Positions 43,269 to 49,607 of a stretch of 49,607 nucleotides of DNA are shown here, piece by piece. The notes beneath the pieces are model-generated. The model was not told where the DNA came from. It saw only the letters and a program-made list of their open reading frames with translations, and did not search any database. The stretch is from JAGLCW01 sp964427915. Lineage in GTDB: Bacteria; Caldisericota; Caldisericia; UBA6126. The stretch lies in the NCBI GenBank assembly GCA_964427915.1, contig CAYRWA010000009.1, forward strand, positions 1 to 49,607, read 5' to 3'. The position numbers and the translations under genes are program-made. Every line of letters begins with the position of its first letter. Position 1 is the first letter of the stretch.

Positions 43269-44041
43269 GAAAAAGAATTCAGTTTGCCCTAACCATTTTT
43301 ATTCTTATTCTTTCGTTTTCTTTTCTCACTTGCAATGCTTCTTCCATCATTGTTACTCATGTAGTAGACGGAGACACTGTCGTTGTAAACGATGGAACCC
43401 GAATACGTTACATTGGTATCAATTCTCCAGAGAAAGGTCAAAAGTATTATTCCCAAGCCAAAGAGTTGAACCGACAATTGGTGGTAGGGAAAACTATATA
43501 CCTTGAATATGATGAATCTCAGTTTGATTCTTTTGGTAGGACGCTCGCCTATGTCTTTACCAAAGAAGGATTTGTCAATGAATTGATTGTTAAAAACGGT
43601 TTGGCGATGGAGTTTTATCGTTCGCCCAATGGAAAATACCGCAAAATATTGAAAAGAGCTGAGCAAGAAGCCAAACAGCAAGGATTGAACCTGTTTACGC
43701 CTTCTACATACAAGTCTTCGTTAGCAATACATGACTTTAACTATGATGCAGAGGGTGATGACAACGATAATGTGAACGGTGAATGGATTGTTATTGGTAA
43801 CATTTCATCGAAGCCAATCCATCTATCGAACTTCTATTTTTACGATGAATCTTTCCACTGCTACATATTCCCAGAGATTGTTTTAGAGCCCGGTAAGAAT
43901 ATAAAGATTTTTTCTGGTTCTGGGGAAGATACCGATCAATTCTTATTTGCTAACTTTTCAAAACCGATCTGGAATAATTCCGGAGATACACTCTACTTAT
44001 ACGATTTTCTCCATCGTCTTGTACTAGAAGAGTCGTATTAA
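43265..44041 (+). CDS. Exported thermonuclease-family protein with C-terminal lamin-tail domain
   Basis: 258 aa. The ATG at 43265 overlaps the preceding stop (ATGA), and starts a signal peptide (MRKRIQFALTIFILILSFSF, ending TCNA). The SNase fold follows: VTHVVDGDTVVVNDGTRIRY with the metal Asp, IGINSPE with the Glu, and DSFGRTLAYV with the second Arg. From about residue 165 a lamin-tail domain (LTD) follows, with WIVIGNISSKPIHLSNFYF and NSGDTLYLYD. It degrades extracellular DNA or RNA for nutrients, probably. A lipid anchor is unlikely because the Thr before Cys breaks the lipobox. Confidence 0.92.
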   Translation: MRKRIQFALTIFILILSFSFLTCNASSIIVTHVVDGDTVVVNDGTRIRYIGINSPEKGQKYYSQAKELNRQLVVGKTIYLEYDESQFDSFGRTLAYVFTKEGFVNELIVKNGLAMEFYRSPNGKYRKILKRAEQEAKQQGLNLFTPSTYKSSLAIHDFNYDAEGDDNDNVNGEWIVIGNISSKPIHLSNFYFYDESFHCYIFPEIVLEPGKNIKIFSGSGEDTDQFLFANFSKPIWNNSGDTLYLYDFLHRLVLEESY

Positions 44042-44071
44042 GTAGCACTTCCTTTTCTAGAATCTGGAATA

Positions 44072-44109
44072 CAAAAAAGCCCAAAAGAGCGATACCGCTC
44101 TTTTGGGCT
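44072..44109 (-). terminator. Intrinsic terminator of the 44128-45264 gene pair
   Basis: A perfect 14-base stem (AGCCCAAAAGAGCG, loop ATAC, CGCTCTTTTGGGCT, 44078-44109) is followed on the minus strand by TTTTTTGT, the usual U-run. It may also stop transcription from the nuclease gene on the plus strand, though the plus-strand tail is not T-rich. Confidence 0.88.
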
Positions 44110-44127
44110 ATAAGTAAAGGAAGGATG

Positions 44128-44655
44128 TTATCGAGTGAAAAAAGACTTGTTTCTTTTGTGAGTTATGTTTGGAATTAAGTAGTCTAATGAATGACTAATA
44201 CTATCGAATTGACGAGGAACAAAGGTAAAGCTGAGTTTTTTATTGTCCGTTGTAATAATCGATAGATTGTCATTGTTTCTGTGTTCGAAACCATCTTGAT
44301 CTCGAGAGACAGATCCTCTTTTCAATACGAGCTTTGCTACAGACCCAGGAAGGATTGAAAAATTGTCTGTTGTTTCTTGTAAAATATTCTCCGGGTCCAT
44401 TTCCAGGTAACGTTGGTGGAAGTTAGTGTGAGTACTCCATTTTGCCCCAATCTTCTTAAAAATATTTGCCTTTTTTCCTGTTTTTTCATGTTCATCAATC
44501 TTTTTCTCATACTCTTCTTGTGCTTTTTTGGGATCGTGATAGGCAACAACTATTCGTTGATCGGTAAAAACTAAATAACATTGTTTTTGCTTTAAAAAAC
44601 CTACTTTGTGACCAGACATAGGTGTTACATGCTTTACGGTTTCTTCTGTAGACAC
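44128..44655 (-). CDS. Unknown protein, paralogue A (PH-like fold suggested)
   Basis: 175 aa from a GTG at 44655 with AAGGAG six bases upstream. The pattern KQCYLVFTDQRIVVAYHDPKKA near residues 23-44 recalls the bacterial PH or GRAM-like 'YLVxTDxRIxV' start, and the later KLSFTFVPRQFDSISHSL recalls a PH C-terminal helix. No signal peptide. It is paralogous to the next gene upstream (44734-45264): both share CYLVFT or CHLVFT, RI(V/I)VAY, FHxRY, PENIL, NFSI and DEDGFD or DQDGFE. A terminator follows. Function unknown. Confidence 0.8.
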   Translation of the reverse strand: MSTEETVKHVTPMSGHKVGFLKQKQCYLVFTDQRIVVAYHDPKKAQEEYEKKIDEHEKTGKKANIFKKIGAKWSTHTNFHQRYLEMDPENILQETTDNFSILPGSVAKLVLKRGSVSRDQDGFEHRNNDNLSIITTDNKKLSFTFVPRQFDSISHSLDYLIPNITHKRNKSFFTR

Positions 44656-44733
44656 ATCAAACTCCTTATAATGGTAATAAATGAACTATACCATGAAACA
44701 GGATGGTTGAAAAGTAGTAGTGGCTGAAAAAAA

Positions 44734-45264
44734 TTAACTGGAAAATAAAAATTTGTCCCCATGATATTTGGCAGTAGGGACAATGTGATGCAGTGCTCCA
44801 CATAGTTCTTGAAAATAACAAGATTGCAAGTAAAAACTCTTACGACGATTGTTTTTGAGTGTAATGCTGAGTTTGTCAGGGGTGTGATCATCAAAGCCAT
44901 CTTCGTCTTTGCAACAACAGCCTTTACAAAAAACCAATCTTCGAATATTCGTTCCAGGAATGGAGAAGTTGTCCGGATGGTCGCTTAATATATTCTCCGG
45001 AGGCATACAAATATACCGATGGTGAAAGGTTGCAAATGAGTCAAAACGAAGATTAACTTTCACATACAAATTGGAGGAGAAACCGTCGTTGACGTAATCA
45101 GTCAATTGCTGTTTATACGATTTTATGGCTTTATCAGGATCATAATAGGCAACAATAATTCGTAAGTTAGTGAAAACTAAATGACAATGTTTAGACGTAA
45201 AAGTTGATATCTTATGCGAGGCTGCTTTTGTCGTTATACTTAGAATGTATTCTTGGGAAGCCAT
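44734..45264 (-). CDS. Unknown protein, paralogue B (PH-like fold suggested)
   Basis: 176 aa. The ATG at 45264 follows AAAGGAGGT; a longer frame from 45297 is not needed. Like paralogue A it has a LVFTNLRIIVAYYDPDKA segment, FHHRYICMPPENILS and a LSITLKNNRRKSFYL strand. It differs by a Cys cluster, VFCKGCCCKDEDGFDD, where paralogue A has VLKRGSVSRDQDGFEH. No signal peptide, so a cytoplasmic protein is expected. A strong promoter (45300-45328) serves the pair. Function unknown. Confidence 0.8.
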   Translation of the reverse strand: MASQEYILSITTKAASHKISTFTSKHCHLVFTNLRIIVAYYDPDKAIKSYKQQLTDYVNDGFSSNLYVKVNLRFDSFATFHHRYICMPPENILSDHPDNFSIPGTNIRRLVFCKGCCCKDEDGFDDHTPDKLSITLKNNRRKSFYLQSCYFQELCGALHHIVPTAKYHGDKFLFSS

Positions 45265-45299
45265 TACTCTACCTCCTTTGTAAAGGATATATACCAATA

Positions 45300-45328
45300 A
45301 TTATATCGAAAAAAGGGGTAAACAACAA
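45300..45328 (-). promoter_or_regulatory. Promoter for the paralogue pair
   Basis: Minus strand: TTGTTG (45328-45323), 17 bases, TATAAT (45305-45300), about 35 bases before the ATG at 45264. Confidence 0.65.
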
Positions 45329-45409
45329 CAAAAAATAAAAAAAAGTTACAAAATAGTTACAAATTAGTGAAAAAATGGAATTTCTTGACAATACCGTATG
45401 AATACTGTG

Positions 45410-45877
45410 CTATGTCTCTTCTAAGCCTTTGTCCAGATAACACTGCAGGTATTTTCGATTGGGTTGATTTTTGTGAATAAAAGTACTAAATTCTTTTGGA
45501 TGAGACCTTTTTATGTATTGTAAAAGCTTTATAAATGCTTGACCTGTGATAGAGTGTTCTGTGTTACAAGCAATTGTTTTGGATTCATCGGGCGAGACGC
45601 CCACAATTGAATGAAAGAAAAAGTAGAGTATTTGATGACGGATCCAAATAAAATTAGCTTCCTTTTCTCCTTCTTCTGTTAAGGAAATCACTCCGTATTT
45701 CTCATAATGAATAAGACCTTCACTTGCAAGGTGTTTAAGGGCAGTAGTAACGGAAGAATTACGCACATGCAAAAGAGAGGCAATGTCTTTTGTTCGTACT
45801 CCCTTTTTCTCATTAAAAATTCGTAAGATAGCTTCTAAGTAGTCTTCTAGTGATGTACTGATGTGTTTTGTATTCAT
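45410..45877 (-). CDS. MntR/DtxR-family metal-dependent transcriptional repressor
   Basis: 155 aa. The N-terminal winged helix has TSLEDYLEAILRIFNEKKGVRTKDIA (two adjoining segments: LEDYLEAILRI and GVRTKDIASLLHV) and the recognition helix NSSVTTALKHLASEGLI. The C-terminal dimer domain has IRHQILYFFFHSIVGV and ACNTEHSI. Its metal ligands look mixed: the Asp and Glu of the LEDYLE motif are as in manganese sensor MntR, but the Cys in CNTEH is as in iron sensor DtxR/IdeR. The gene follows menG by 28 bases, and no target is visible. It is co-transcribed or has a weak own promoter. Confidence 0.9.
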   Translation of the reverse strand: MNTKHISTSLEDYLEAILRIFNEKKGVRTKDIASLLHVRNSSVTTALKHLASEGLIHYEKYGVISLTEEGEKEANFIWIRHQILYFFFHSIVGVSPDESKTIACNTEHSITGQAFIKLLQYIKRSHPKEFSTFIHKNQPNRKYLQCYLDKGLEET

Positions 45878-45905
45878 AGATATGTCCTACTACTAGTATA
45901 AATTT

Positions 45906-46631
45906 TTATTTTTGTCCAACAAATAACTGTGTAATTCCCATTGTTAAAGATTCTAACTTAATGATTTTTAATCCTGTATTCTTCATCAAAGTTTGAAAAT
46001 CTTGTACAGAAGGAAATTGTAAAATAGAATCCCCCAAATACTGATAAGCTCTTTTATTCGGAGAAAAGATTGCCGCAATAGTCGGTAGTATACGGCACAA
46101 ATACCATTGATAAAGCGTTTGAATCCATCCATTTTGCTGCGAAACCATTTCCAGTACTATTACTCGGCCTCCTGGCAGAACTACTCTCGTCATTTCTTCT
46201 AGTGCTTTTTGACGATTCGGGATGTTTCGGATCCCAAAAGCAATGACTGCCGTGTCAAAGCTGTTATCTGGAAACGGAAGTTTTGTGGCATCCCCCTTGA
46301 TGAAAGAAATGGAGGATAGAGTTTTTTTTTGAGTCATTTTCTTTTTTGCTTTTGCAATCATAGAGGAGGAGAAATCAATACCCGTAACAGAGACGTGGGG
46401 AAATGCTTTCGCTACTGCAAAAGCAATATCTCCAGTACCCGTAGCAATGTCCAAACATTTCATGGTGGAAAAAAAGTGCATATTCTGAACAGCTCTTTTT
46501 CTCCAGATGAAATCCTGACCTACACTTAAAAGGTGGTTTAGAAAATCATATTGATCAGAAATAGAGGCAAAAATTCCTTGGACTATTTGAGTTTGTTCCT
46601 CGGGGACAAACTTGCTTGGATCTTTTACCAT
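45906..46631 (-). CDS. menG: Demethylmenaquinone methyltransferase (UbiE/MenG)
   Basis: It methylates demethylmenaquinone to menaquinone. The 241-aa protein has FASISDQYDFLNHLLSVGQD, the family start, then CLDIATGTGDIAFAVAKAFP as SAM motif I, and IAFGIRNIPNRQKAL. At 241 aa it is normal. It overlaps menA by 7 bases, so the last two steps of quinone making are coupled. UbiE-type ubiquinone activity is not excluded by sequence but menA neighbours it. Confidence 0.94.
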   Translation of the reverse strand: MVKDPSKFVPEEQTQIVQGIFASISDQYDFLNHLLSVGQDFIWRKRAVQNMHFFSTMKCLDIATGTGDIAFAVAKAFPHVSVTGIDFSSSMIAKAKKKMTQKKTLSSISFIKGDATKLPFPDNSFDTAVIAFGIRNIPNRQKALEEMTRVVLPGGRVIVLEMVSQQNGWIQTLYQWYLCRILPTIAAIFSPNKRAYQYLGDSILQFPSVQDFQTLMKNTGLKIIKLESLTMGITQLFVGQK

Positions 46632-47530
46632 ATAAAGCCACTAACAACAAATCCTATTCCAAATAGCAATTGAGTAAGCAGCACAATACCCACGTTTAGT
46701 TGCATCATAGGTTCAAAGGCATTGGTTGGTAGAGAAAGCAGTGTTCTCGTTTTAGCCGCCATTGGAATTGACAACAAAGCAAGCAAGCAATAGGGAGGAA
46801 AAAACCCCAAAAAAACGTTTTCTATAATATAGATATACAAGAGGATCAGTATCATTTTGTAAAACGTAATAGAGCGTGGAATTCCAAACACAATCGGGAA
46901 GGTTTTACGAGTTCCTTCTTGGTCGGCTTCTACATCAGGAAATTCATTGATAAAAAGCAAATTATGGACCAATAGAAGAGAAGGGACGGATGCGAGAAAA
47001 ATGAGAAGAGAATAATGACCAGTTTGCACAAAATAAGTACCAATTACCGGTAGAGCTCCTAAGCCTATGCCAGCAGACCATTCACCGCCTACTATCTTTA
47101 AGAGAACCGGGGAATACAGCAATACGATAGCACCAGCTACAAGAATCAATGGAATTAACTGCCAGCCAGTGGGCATTGTGTATACAAAATAAAGGCCAAC
47201 GATAGAAGCTAGGGTTAAAAATACCAAACCCACCCAAAGAGTTGTCTTTGGAGAGATAATGGAATCTTGAATGGATCCGCTACCACCATTAAAGGGACTT
47301 CGAGTAGTTTTTTGATCAATACCACTTCGATGATCGAAATAGTCATTGAGAACATTGACACTGATGTGAGCAAAAAGAAGTCCAAGAAGGGATAGTATGG
47401 CAGTGCTCCACTGAAATGAGTTTTCAAACCACGCAACCCCATTGCCGATGATACTCAGAACAACACATAAAACCAGATATTGAGCACGGACTATTTGCAT
47501 CCAATGTCGAAAAGCAGTTTTCCACTTCAT
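46625..47530 (-). CDS. menA: 1,4-dihydroxy-2-naphthoate polyprenyltransferase (MenA-like, UbiA family)
   Basis: It attaches the isoprenoid tail to dihydroxynaphthoate. The ATG at 47530 gives 301 aa with about nine membrane helices and is preferred to the 16-residue longer frame. Asp-rich motifs are NDYFDHRSGID (NDxxD) and NEFPDVEADQ. GGAAAGGTG lies upstream. It heads the menA-menG pair. Other men genes are not in the window, so the menaquinone pathway must be completed elsewhere or by the futalosine route. UbiA-family members acting on other substrates are an alternative. Confidence 0.9.
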   Translation of the reverse strand: MKWKTAFRHWMQIVRAQYLVLCVVLSIIGNGVAWFENSFQWSTAILSLLGLLFAHISVNVLNDYFDHRSGIDQKTTRSPFNGGSGSIQDSIISPKTTLWVGLVFLTLASIVGLYFVYTMPTGWQLIPLILVAGAIVLLYSPVLLKIVGGEWSAGIGLGALPVIGTYFVQTGHYSLLIFLASVPSLLLVHNLLFINEFPDVEADQEGTRKTFPIVFGIPRSITFYKMILILLYIYIIENVFLGFFPPYCLLALLSIPMAAKTRTLLSLPTNAFEPMMQLNVGIVLLTQLLFGIGFVVSGFIW

Positions 47531-47614
47531 ATAGAACACCTTTCCACGTAAGTTGACACAGTATGTAATGGTTCTCACTACTCGATAGAAATAAACATGA
47601 AGAAAACCACTGTT

Positions 47615-47642
47615 ATTATGGGTAACAAGTGGGAAAATTCAA
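47615..47642 (-). promoter_or_regulatory. Possible promoter for menA-menG
   Basis: Minus strand: TTGAAT (47642-47637), 16 bases, CATAAT (47620-47615), about 85 bases before the menA ATG. Modest match. Confidence 0.35.
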
Positions 47643-47665
47643 ACACAAAACGACTATTTTACGTT

Positions 47666-47714
47666 TTACTCCCTGATCGATGCTACGAGATCATCGTAAA
47701 AGACCAGGGAGTAA
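47666..47714 (-). repeat. Inverted repeat after the 138-aa gene
   Basis: TTACTCCCTG (47666-47675) pairs perfectly with CAGGGAGTAA (47705-47714). The interior holds a second stem, CGATG with CATCG. It begins 9 bases after the stop of the minus-strand 138-aa gene. It is a terminator-like structure without a T-run, or a structured RNA element. Confidence 0.6.
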
Positions 47715-47723
47715 GGATGAGAA

Positions 47724-48140
47724 TTAATGAATAATACAATAATTGGCTCGTCGAATAACGCAATATCCCGATTTGGTTTCAATCAGGACGATATCCAAAT
47801 TCTGTATTTGATGGTTAAGTGCAGCAATAAAGTCAATAAAAGCAAACCATTTAAAACATTCTTTTTCGGCTGCACTGTACAATGATTTCATATGATTTCT
47901 CAATGTAACCGTTTCAAGTGCTCTAGAATCATCTTTACCCAGTTTCTTTAATTCTTCTTCTTGATCCCGTCCGACAAAGGAATTGTACTCATTTAGCATA
48001 AACTTCAGAGATTCCGGATGAATGCTCATGAACAAGTCTTCAAAGTTTTCGATAGCTTGTTTCATTTCTTCTTGAGTACTCTCTTTTTCAAGCTGTATTA
48101 CAGCTTTCTTAACATCATCAATCGCCAACATTCTTTTCAT
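47724..48140 (-). CDS. Unknown 138-aa protein
   Basis: Mostly helical, charged sequence (QLEKESTQEEMKQAIENFEDLF; written as two parts, QLEKESTQEEM and KQAIENFEDLF), then a C-terminal part LDIVLIETKSGYCVIRRANY. No signal peptide or family recognised. AAAGGAGG is placed 9 bases before the ATG at 48140, so expression looks real. It lies downstream of panD on the same strand, with about 115 bases between. A 15-base interrupted palindrome (GGAAT/ATTCC, about 48190-48204) lies in that gap. Function unknown. Confidence 0.75.
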   Translation of the reverse strand: MKRMLAIDDVKKAVIQLEKESTQEEMKQAIENFEDLFMSIHPESLKFMLNEYNSFVGRDQEEELKKLGKDDSRALETVTLRNHMKSLYSAAEKECFKWFAFIDFIAALNHQIQNLDIVLIETKSGYCVIRRANYCIIH

Positions 48141-48256
48141 AACTGATGTCCTCCTTTACGTGTCAATGAATATCTTTATTATAGGGATTGGAATATAGAA
48201 TTCCTAACAAAATAGAAGTATTTGGTTACAAAACTTTTAAGTACTTGTTTTTGTTG

Positions 48257-48637
48257 TCAATCCAGTGATTCCTTTTTCATTCCATCAACACTATTCAATC
48301 GATTGTTTTTGTCTACGAAAACAATTCTTGGGCAATGCCTTTTGCTCTCTTCAGTGGACACTTGACAATAGGCCATGATAATAATTTCATCACCAGGTTG
48401 GACCAGTCTGGCAGCAGCTCCATTTAAACATATTACACCACTACCTGCAGCACCTTCAATAACATAGGTTTCAAATCGATTCCCATTTTGGATGTCTACA
48501 ATATGTACCTTCTCATATTCCACGATTCCACTTCTTTCCATCAGCTCTTTATCAATTGTAATGCTTCCCATGTATTGCAGGTTTGCATCCGTGACGGTCG
48601 CTCTATGTATTTTAGATTTTAAAAGAGTTAGAATCAT
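48257..48637 (-). CDS. panD: Aspartate 1-decarboxylase
   Basis: PanD decarboxylates aspartate to beta-alanine, the precursor of pantothenate. The 126-aa pro-enzyme has the YMGSITID cleavage site, where self-cleavage between Gly24 and Ser25 makes the pyruvoyl group, and LLKSKIHRATVTDANLQY before it. NGAAARLVQPGDEIIIMAY is typical of the family. Its ATG overlaps the panC stop as ATGA with GGAGG upstream. Gene order is panB-panC-panD. Confidence 0.97.
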   Translation of the reverse strand: MILTLLKSKIHRATVTDANLQYMGSITIDKELMERSGIVEYEKVHIVDIQNGNRFETYVIEGAAGSGVICLNGAAARLVQPGDEIIIMAYCQVSTEESKRHCPRIVFVDKNNRLNSVDGMKKESLD

Positions 48638-49488
48638 TTTACCTCCAGATGTATTCGATAATTATCGATCAATCGAGTGTTTCCAATGTATACAGCCAAG
48701 GCGATCAACGCATCACCTTTTACATTCTCAAGCGGAGTTAAAGTTTGTGCATCAACAATTTCAATATAATCAAGGCTAGCCAATGGATCAAGTTGTATTC
48801 TTTCCTTCATTTGCCTCTGGATGATTGAAGTATTGGTTTCTCCTTGCATAATCAGATTATTAGCAAGTTCCAAACTTTTCGAAAGCACTTGCGCTGCCAT
48901 TCTTTCTTGCGATGAAAGGGTTGAATTCCTAGAACTCATAGCCAATCCGTCTTTTTCCCTAACAGTCACACAAGGGACAATCTGCACCGGTATATTTAGA
49001 TCCTGTACAATCTTTTGGATGATGATGAGCTGCTGTGCATCTTTTTCTCCAAAATAGGCTCGATCAGGCAAGATGATATGAAAAAGTTTACTAACGACCG
49101 TACATACCCCTCGGAAGTGCCCTGGTCTTTTCGCCCCACACAGGGAGTTACCTAGATGATCTATATCCACAAAAGTGTAAGTTGGATGAGGGTACATTTC
49201 TTCTCTGCTGGGTGCAAAAATGACGTCCACTCCTTCTTTTTTACAACACTCTATGTCTGCTTCCAGGTTTCTTGGGTAGTGATCAAAATCTTCATTGGGT
49301 CCAAATTGAGTAGGATTCACAAAAATGCTTATCACCACTTTATCGTTTTGCTTTCTAGCTTCACGTATTAAACTCGCATGTCCTTCATGCAAGAAGCCCA
49401 TGGTGGGGACAAAGCCAATTGAATTATTCTGGTGTTTCCAATCTTGTATGACGCCCCGCATTGCCTGAATATCTTCAATAATGGTCAT
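48634..49488 (-). CDS. panC: Pantothenate synthetase (pantoate--beta-alanine ligase)
   Basis: It joins pantoate and beta-alanine with ATP. The ATG at 49488 follows AAAGGAG and gives 284 aa; a longer frame adds nine residues. Motifs are VPTMGFLHEGHASLIREAR with the nucleotidyl-transferase HxGH, FGEKDAQQLIIIQKIV and SSRNSTLSSQER (KMSKS-like). It overlaps panD and panB by four bases each, so the three are translated together. Confidence 0.97.
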   Translation of the reverse strand: MTIIEDIQAMRGVIQDWKHQNNSIGFVPTMGFLHEGHASLIREARKQNDKVVISIFVNPTQFGPNEDFDHYPRNLEADIECCKKEGVDVIFAPSREEMYPHPTYTFVDIDHLGNSLCGAKRPGHFRGVCTVVSKLFHIILPDRAYFGEKDAQQLIIIQKIVQDLNIPVQIVPCVTVREKDGLAMSSRNSTLSSQERMAAQVLSKSLELANNLIMQGETNTSIIQRQMKERIQLDPLASLDYIEIVDAQTLTPLENVKGDALIALAVYIGNTRLIDNYRIHLEVK

Positions 49489-49607
49489 GATTCTCCTTTC
49501 AAAGTTTGCATGCATTCATTCTGAATTTTCTCCAGCACAGACTTGTCCATGTGAAATGAATGTTCTTGGGAAGGAAAAGAACCATTCTGAACTTCCTGTA
49601 TATACTG
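49485..49607 (-). CDS. panB: 3-methyl-2-oxobutanoate hydroxymethyltransferase, C-terminal fragment (gene continues to the right)
   Basis: Only the last 40 codons lie in the window, read from 49607 down to TGA at 49485. The tail has YIQEVQNGSFPSQEHSFH, which matches the ExxxGxFPxxEHSF end of PanB, followed by about 20 extra residues. The stop overlaps the panC ATG. PanB makes ketopantoate for pantothenate synthesis. The assignment rests on a short stretch and position. Confidence 0.8.
   Translation of the reverse strand, partial: QYIQEVQNGSFPSQEHSFHMDKSVLEKIQNECMQTLKGES

Noticed and set aside
1..49607. CRISPR array, prophage or insertion sequence
   Set aside because: No spaced short repeats, integrase or transposase were seen. 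The tandem repeats at 1-1161 are coding.

Overview
The window reads as a compact chromosome segment of an AT-rich, probably anaerobic bacterium. It has no phage, transposon, CRISPR, rRNA or tRNA gene that I could see. RNase Y, YmdB, RecX, a RodZ-like protein, an MntR/DtxR repressor and many copper-amine-oxidase-N (CuAO_N) repeat proteins suggest a Gram-positive-like or deep-branching lineage (Firmicutes, Coprothermobacterota, Caldisericota or similar). I cannot place it further. Genes are very tightly packed: many overlap by 1-20 bases, several start with GTG or TTG, and no gene-free stretch exceeds about 200 bases.

Region by region. (1) 1-2538, minus: a large exported cysteine-rich repeat protein, open at the left edge. 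(2) 2653-16647, minus: a housekeeping gene run behind a promoter upstream of tig, in order tig-clpP-lon-rodZ-rimO-cinA-recA-recX-rny-ymdB-miaB-ynbB-SRAP. (3) 16832-20402, plus: rplM-rpsI, an unknown 253-aa protein, folD and hemW. (4) 20410-29370, minus: a left-handed beta-helix protein, an exported PQQ-propeller/cohesin-like/CuAO_N protein, glutamate formimidoyltransferase, thiI, a UPF0104 membrane protein and a 955-aa exported CuAO_N protein. (5) 29520-32576, plus: a small exported Cys-rich protein, then iorA-iorB. A stand-alone Lrp/AsnC-type RAM-domain gene converges on iorB. (6) 32926-38570, plus: two antiporter-like proton-channel subunits without other complex I parts, a small membrane protein, rsmA, ispE and a NusG-II domain protein. 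(7) 38558-38947, minus: ridA. (8) 39112-44041, plus: rplU, a cyclic-2,3-diphosphoglycerate-synthetase-family protein, argF, the NAD(P)HX repair fusion and an exported nuclease with a lamin-tail domain. (9) 44128-49607, minus: two tandem paralogues of unknown function, an MntR/DtxR regulator, menG, menA, an unknown 138-aa protein and panD-panC-panB (panB cut by the right edge).

Taken together: proteostasis and DNA repair are grouped (tig/clpP/lon; recA/recX/SRAP/cinA), as are RNA modification and turnover (miaB, rimO, rny, ymdB, thiI, rsmA). Oxidative 2-ketoacid fermentation of aromatic amino acids (iorAB) sits beside possible ion-pumping membrane subunits. The cell surface is represented by three different exported proteins with CuAO_N repeats, one carrying a cohesin-like domain and another carrying dockerin-like calcium loops. 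The least explained parts are the Cys-rich repeat protein, the orphan antiporter pair, the cDPGS-family protein in an argF operon, and the paralogue pair at 44128-45264.
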